From contig JAJHTX010000001.1 of NCBI GenBank assembly GCA_032164295.1, forward strand, positions 434,001 to 498,000: DNA of 64,000 nt. The letters are read 5' to 3'. This DNA is from Inonotus obliquus. Its lineage: Eukaryota > Basidiomycota > Agaricomycetes > Hymenochaetales > Hymenochaetaceae. Positions 59,101 through 64,000 of the stretch are shown here, piece after piece. The notes under the pieces are model-generated. The model had not been told where the DNA came from. It saw nothing but the letters and a program-made list of their open reading frames with translations, and made no database searches. The position numbers were made by a program, and so were the translations under genes. Numbering within the stretch: position 1 is the first letter of the stretch; each line of letters starts with the position of its first letter.

Positions 59101-62100
59101 TCAGATACGGAAGACTATACGGACCAGGACGAAACCAACCAGTCTGCGCCTTCTGCAGTTACTACTTCTTCCCTGTCCGTACCCGCTTCGGGCGACGACA
59201 ACTTGGAAGACGACACTATCACACCTGCGCACGCACGGCTGCTGGAACGCTCCGCGACTTCGCCGCCTGCTCACGGCCACGGCGCCTCCTCGCCACAACT
59301 GACGCGTCCTCTTTCGCGTACGCGAACCACACCTAGTCGCGGTTTCTACGAACGCGCTAAGCAGTCGCGCGCTGAACAGGAGATAGCAGGTCTCTCGTCA
59401 CCAGCGCTGGAAGCTGCTGAAGATCGTTTCGGCGACCTAAATTCCCCAATTACGAACACTCCGTCACCCAGTACTCAGACCCTCATGCCGTCGCGAGATT
59501 TACGTCGCATGCGGAGCGCCGACGAGCTTCGGCGGGCGGCTACACCTACTGGTGGTGTTCAAGCAACAAATCCCTTACTGTCCCCGCAATCATCACCACC
59601 TCGCCCGGGACTTAAGCATTACGCCACAACATCAGGAGCGTCAGATATATCTGAGAGTACGGATGGTGTTCAGCTACAAAGGCGCTTCGCGAGTCTGAAC
59701 GTGCACGCGCGGTCATCATCGCGTGCCTCCATGAGACCACTCGCGCCATACTTGTTCGACGACGCGTTAGTGCGCGAGGAAGATGGTGATGCAGATGTAG
59801 AGAGCCCAGCAGCAACAATGTCACGTGCCCGCGCCGCCACAGCCATCAGCGTATCTCGGGCTGGACATGATGAAGAATATGAGCGACGAATACGGCAATC
59901 CCTTGCGAGACCGCAGAAGGAGAAGGAAAAGAGCAGCCGAAAATGGGGCTTCTTGAAGAAAATGTCTATGGGCAAGCTCAGATCGACAGAGGTCCCGTCA
60001 GGATCTGCGTCGGTTCCTTCGTCTACGCGGCCATCTACTTCCTCAGCAGCATCTGGATCTAGCCTGGGAAAGGCGGCTGCTAATTCGATATCAGCTTCCG
60101 CAACACCGCGACCTTCGATTCACCCTCAGGTCGCGCTAACCCCATCAGATCCAATTAATGCGTCGTCAACTATCGGGTCACCACCTCCGACTCCTAATTT
60201 ATTACGCAATGCTTCTACAGATAAACTTAAGCTCGCCTCGCCAACTACACCTTCCTCTACTGGTCTTCTTGTACCTCCTTCCCCTATGGCGAAGTCTGGT
60301 AAACGGCGGAGCTTCCTCCCTGTTGACGGTCCACCGTCACTCAACATTCCGATTCCGAGCACGAGCTCATTCCTTGGTGGCATCACAGCAACAAACGGAA
60401 CCGAGGATCAAGAGGACGGCGCGCACTTGCAGAGTCCGGGCCACGCTGTTGAGAGTCCGCTTGAGATACAGACCCGGGATGAAGAGCGTCAGCGTGAGGC
60501 TAACGCACGGGCACTTCGATCAGTGATGGCTTACCTAAGGGACATGAATGATCTTACACTGCTCAGTCAGGGCAATAGCCTCAGCATGTACGGCGGACCT
60601 GCTTCCATGATGATGGACCGCTCCCGCAGGCCTACGCTCGCTGACGGCCAGCGCATGGTCTCAGAGACTTCCATGGAATCTATGGAATCCTCTTCTTCTG
60701 TGCCCACGACGGCCTCCAGCCATCTCCGCTCTTTCGACTCCTTCAATGGGAACAGGAGCGGATCCCTAAATACGATGAGCGTTGCTACGTCAGACAGCAG
60801 TGGATCCAGTGGCGAGGAAAGGAGGTGCAAGGATGACCGTGGGAAGCGACTAATGATTGTTCGAGAGATCGTAGAGTGAGTAATTGACCCCCTTTCTTGT
60901 TTTTCATTCTTTGCTGACAGTTTCCGCTCATTTACTTCAGGACTGAACGCACCTATGTTAAGAACCTACAAGAACTCGTTGACATATACGTTCGCCCCGC
61001 GGCGGCTCCCGTCAATTCAATCGGAAGTGTCGGTTCATCAAGCAAGGAAAGTGTTGTTCCTGCACCTGAGCGCAAGATTGTCTTTGGCGGATTAGAGGCT
61101 CTCCATACTTTCCATAAGGAGAGCTTCTTCCCTGCATTAGAAAACGCGGCGGCTCCGTTGCTCTCTCCGCAGGGTGCGGCTGCTGATGCAGATAGTGATG
61201 GCAGGTTATCATTGGAAGTTGCAATGGCGGTAGGGCGCACTTTCGTCTCACATGCGGCCTTCATGAAAATGTATTCGTCATATATCAAGTACGTTCCTTT
61301 ATTTAATTTTTCTTATCAGAAGAGCGTGCTAATTATACGGCGTTACCAGCAACTTTGAAAATTCCGTTTCGCGGATACGTCAATGGGTTTCAGATCGGCC
61401 AGGTACGGGTGGCGCGGCTTCTCAACTCACTCCTTCGTCGAGTACTGCGCAACTTGCCAACGTGGGATTGACGATGTCAGCGCTTGCACCCAACTCAACG
61501 ACACATGATGGTATCTCAGCGAAGGCCCAGTTGACATCAAGCCAAAGAAAGCGCATCAAACATTACCTGAAGCGCTGTCGAGTGAATCCTAGGCACTCGC
61601 AGCTAAATTTGGAAGGTTATCTCTTGCTTCCTGTTCAGCGAATACCTCGATACCGCCTTTTGGTATGTGCATCATCGTTTCAATCGGGCGAAGGATGAAC
61701 TAATGGATTATTGTAGCTGGAGGATCTTACAAGGAGCACTCCACCACCTGAAATGTACGACGATCCGCTTGATCGGGCTCTGACCGAAATTTCCTCCCTG
61801 GCGACCAATATGAACGAGGGGAAACGTGAGGCAGAATCGCGGAAGAAGCTTGTGATGTGGCAATCTAGGATACGCGGCAAATTCCCAAGCCCTCTTGTTC
61901 AGCCTCATCGGTAAGTGCAAAAGTTTAGAAGTGCCTTCTGCATCATATTCTTATATGATCTGTTATTAGACGATTGATCATGGATGGAAAACTTATGTTG
62001 ACTCGAATTGTCCGCAAGCAAACGATGTCCTTTGAGGTCCTTGATTCCCACGGTGACGCCTCGAATGTCGCGGTTGATTGCTTAGCCCCCGAACTGACCC

Positions 62101-62482
62101 CGCGTCCGCTCTATGGTGTCCTGTGTAATGATCTGTTCGTGCTCTGTCGCGATCCGTCTAATGGGCAGGATCCCAATGCGATGGTTGATCTGTGGGCCGT
62201 GCTTCGGATGCAAACGATGCCACAGCCAACAAGTATCGTCCATGGCAATAGTGAGTTTACTTATTGTGTGACTGTAATAGGTCTTTCTAACGCATTGCTT
62301 TTAGCCTTACGAATCGTTGATTCGAAAGCAATTTTATACTTAGAAGCTCCGTCCACGTCGGAAGCTTTGACATGGTTTAGAGGTGTGTATTCTATCAAGT
62401 ATCTGGCGTCTCTTTAAAGTCGTTCTGACACCAATATCAATCAGCTATTAATATGCAAGTTCCACAAAAATTTGACGCATGA
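56183..62482 (+). CDS. LRR-DH-PH Rho guanine nucleotide exchange factor
   Basis: Exons from the second on are firm: 56464-57031, 57455-58486, 58556-60875, 60941-61288, 61350-61662, 61717-61910, 61970-62250, 62305-62382, 62445-62482. The first (56183-56275, MDQMEFAGEGP) is a guess; the total is then about 1754 residues. The first 560 residues are disordered. Leucine-rich repeats follow (LLALDISANFLVSLSPALGS, LEELNISANPLRALPEFLAH, LHTLSIRRNKMNALPSWL). After a long Ser/Pro linker the DH domain starts at about 1325 (RLMIVREIVETERTYVKNLQ, then LEGYLLLPVQRIPRYRLLLE, the core catalytic helix). A PH-like domain follows (KLMLTRIVRK, GVLCNDLFVLCRD). It should activate a Rho or Cdc42 GTPase in polarity or septum formation. 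Intron 57032-57454 is unusually long. Confidence 0.9.
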
Positions 62483-64000
62483 TTGCATGATTGTTCCCCT
62501 TCGACTCATTTTCTTTCCTGATTTCCCTTTTCTCCTTCCGTCGCTGCCGCTCATTTCAGCTCCTCCCAATCTGGTGTTTCGGTTGATGTTTCGATATTCC
62601 CTTTCGTTCCGATTTCTCTTCGTTTTTTACTCTGGATATGGGCTTTTCTTGCCCGGATCGGCCGTTCCTTCAAATACTCTCGTTTTCTGTTCGTATCAAA
62701 ATTACTCTCGACATTCCTTATGAAAGCTCTTGGCTGTATTCATATCCCTTGTCTGATTTCTCTCTCTCTCTCTGTCTTTCTCGTTCTCTGATTCCCTTTT
62801 TTCTCGTACTCAATCCTTTCAATCTCATACCTCCTTTCGTTCCTTCGCATTCACGTTCATCTGGTACACTAGAAATACATTCGAGCACCTCGATGTTTAT
62901 TGGTCTAGACTGATTCGTTTGAGTCGTTACGCAAGTCGTGATGATGAACCCTTTTTTTCTACCTATCATACCTTCATGCCTTCATTCTTTCATTTCCATT
63001 TCCCCATTCCTTTCTGTTTTTCTTTTGCTGCATACGCTTTACGCTTTATTGAAAGTTTTTTTTCATATAGTAGCGAGTATGCACCGCACTGTATGGTCAT
63101 TGTAATATGTATTAAACGAAGAAAATATCGGAGCACTTGTTTATTTTTCACTAAATTTTGTATCTGCGTGGGTGGGTGGATGATATAAGCGTGATTATTC
63201 ATTTTTTGCTTGGGCCTGTATTCTGTGTAACGAACGCGTTTGTAATAGTCTTGGGGATCTCGGACGCTGTGGACCCAAGTGGTCAAGCCTGGACTTGGTT
63301 TCGCGCCGCGTTAAGGAATGGAATGATTTGCGACGTTAATACTTTGTTCATGCGTGTATATAGTACAGTACACGGCTTTGAACTTCTATTAGTACTTTAT
63401 TACTACCAAGTATGAATACACTGGATAGAGGGAAATTTAAAGAGCTCTTTGGCCAAAGACTCCTCCTTCTCCTAGGTTCATCAAAATCTTTATGTACTGG
63501 TACATTGATATTTACTCAATCATTCAAGTTGAAAGAAAACTGGTATTCTAGGATTGTTGGCCTGGGCCATGGGAGAGATTGGTGAGTAGGTGAGAATAGA
63601 GCGGTGAGTAAGTATTGATCGATGAAACCGAAACCGCAAAACCATGAAACCTGCTCCAAATCGGAAATCGGACTCGAGTTCCCCCCGTCGGAGTCCCCAA
63701 GTCTAAACTCCGACCCCGAGACCGAAAAAAGATTGGAAAGATTGAAGCTCGGCGCCACATAATAGGTTGAATTAGTAGAGCAACGCCAACGCGAACACCT
63801 TCATCTCTTCACCACTTCATACCTTCGGGCCCTTCCCTTCTATGACCAGAAATCGTGCCCCTTCGTTTCTTAGACAACATTTGTTTGATATTGCTTTCAT
63901 TATTTTATTATTATTATCCGGTTTATCCCTCAATGTCAACCTCATCAAAAGCTGTGAGCTTTTTCCTTTGTACCAAAAACAACTCATTGTAGTTATCTAG
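62483..64000. other. Intergenic to window end
   Basis: About 1.5 kb downstream of the RhoGEF. It is AT-rich with a CT microsatellite (TCTCTCTCTCTCTG at about 62760). Short minus-strand frames near 63516-63760 are open but not convincing. A neighbouring gene may begin beyond the window. Confidence 0.45.

Overview
The window reads as nuclear DNA of a filamentous basidiomycete, most likely an Agaricomycete. Genes are close together on both strands, nearly every gene is cut by many short introns (mostly 45-80 nt, GT-AG with CTNAC/CTGAY-like branch sites), and the recognisable proteins (BRCA2/Brh2, a HAT2/MSI1-type WD40 protein, an LRR-RhoGEF, a TBC Rab-GAP, FIP1, ING, IPI1, UAP1) are typical fungal housekeeping genes. 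I saw no bacterial operons, CRISPR arrays, tRNA or rRNA genes, and no complete transposon. All exon models were joined by hand from reading frames, splice sites and phase.

Layout. 0-17 kb is conserved housekeeping territory: a PIG-X-like ER protein, a taxilin-type coiled-coil protein with an embedded SUMO-like domain, UAP1 (minus), mitochondrial ATP synthase subunit e, BRCA2 (minus) sharing a 196-bp promoter with a HAT2/MSI1 protein, RAMP4/YSY6 (minus) divergent from the rRNA methyltransferase BMT5, then an unresolved basic protein. 17.5-20.6 kb is a tandem duplication of an unknown small-protein gene; the copied block also carried the last exon of the neighbouring FIP1 gene, and a scrap of the Rab-GAP gene lies at the junction. 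20.5-29.5 kb holds FIP1 (minus), a TBC-domain Rab-GAP and an ING-PHD protein.

29.9-42 kb is the accessory part: a decaying tandem family of two-exon genes (29.9-33.9 kb, minus), a quinone oxidoreductase with a possible mitochondrial presequence, a disordered-protein gene (36-37.4 kb) and a 14-exon J-domain gene whose HPD motif reads HTD and whose tail grew by duplication of intron-containing exon cassettes (38.75-40.87 kb). 42.5-64 kb returns to conserved genes: a DxxxD-type (probably manganese) CDF transporter with a 7-nt microexon, a secreted Ser/Thr/Pro-rich protein, the ribosome-biogenesis factor IPI1, a small Gly/Ser protein, about 3.3 kb of gene-poor repeat-dotted DNA, and a very large LRR-DH-PH RhoGEF.

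The conserved genes belong to separate cell processes (GPI and cell-wall precursor supply, respiration, recombination, chromatin, rRNA maturation, mRNA 3' ends, GTPase control, metal transport). The chance of new biology is greatest in the 17.5-20.6 kb and 29.9-42 kb blocks, where genes have no recognised family and are being duplicated and lost.
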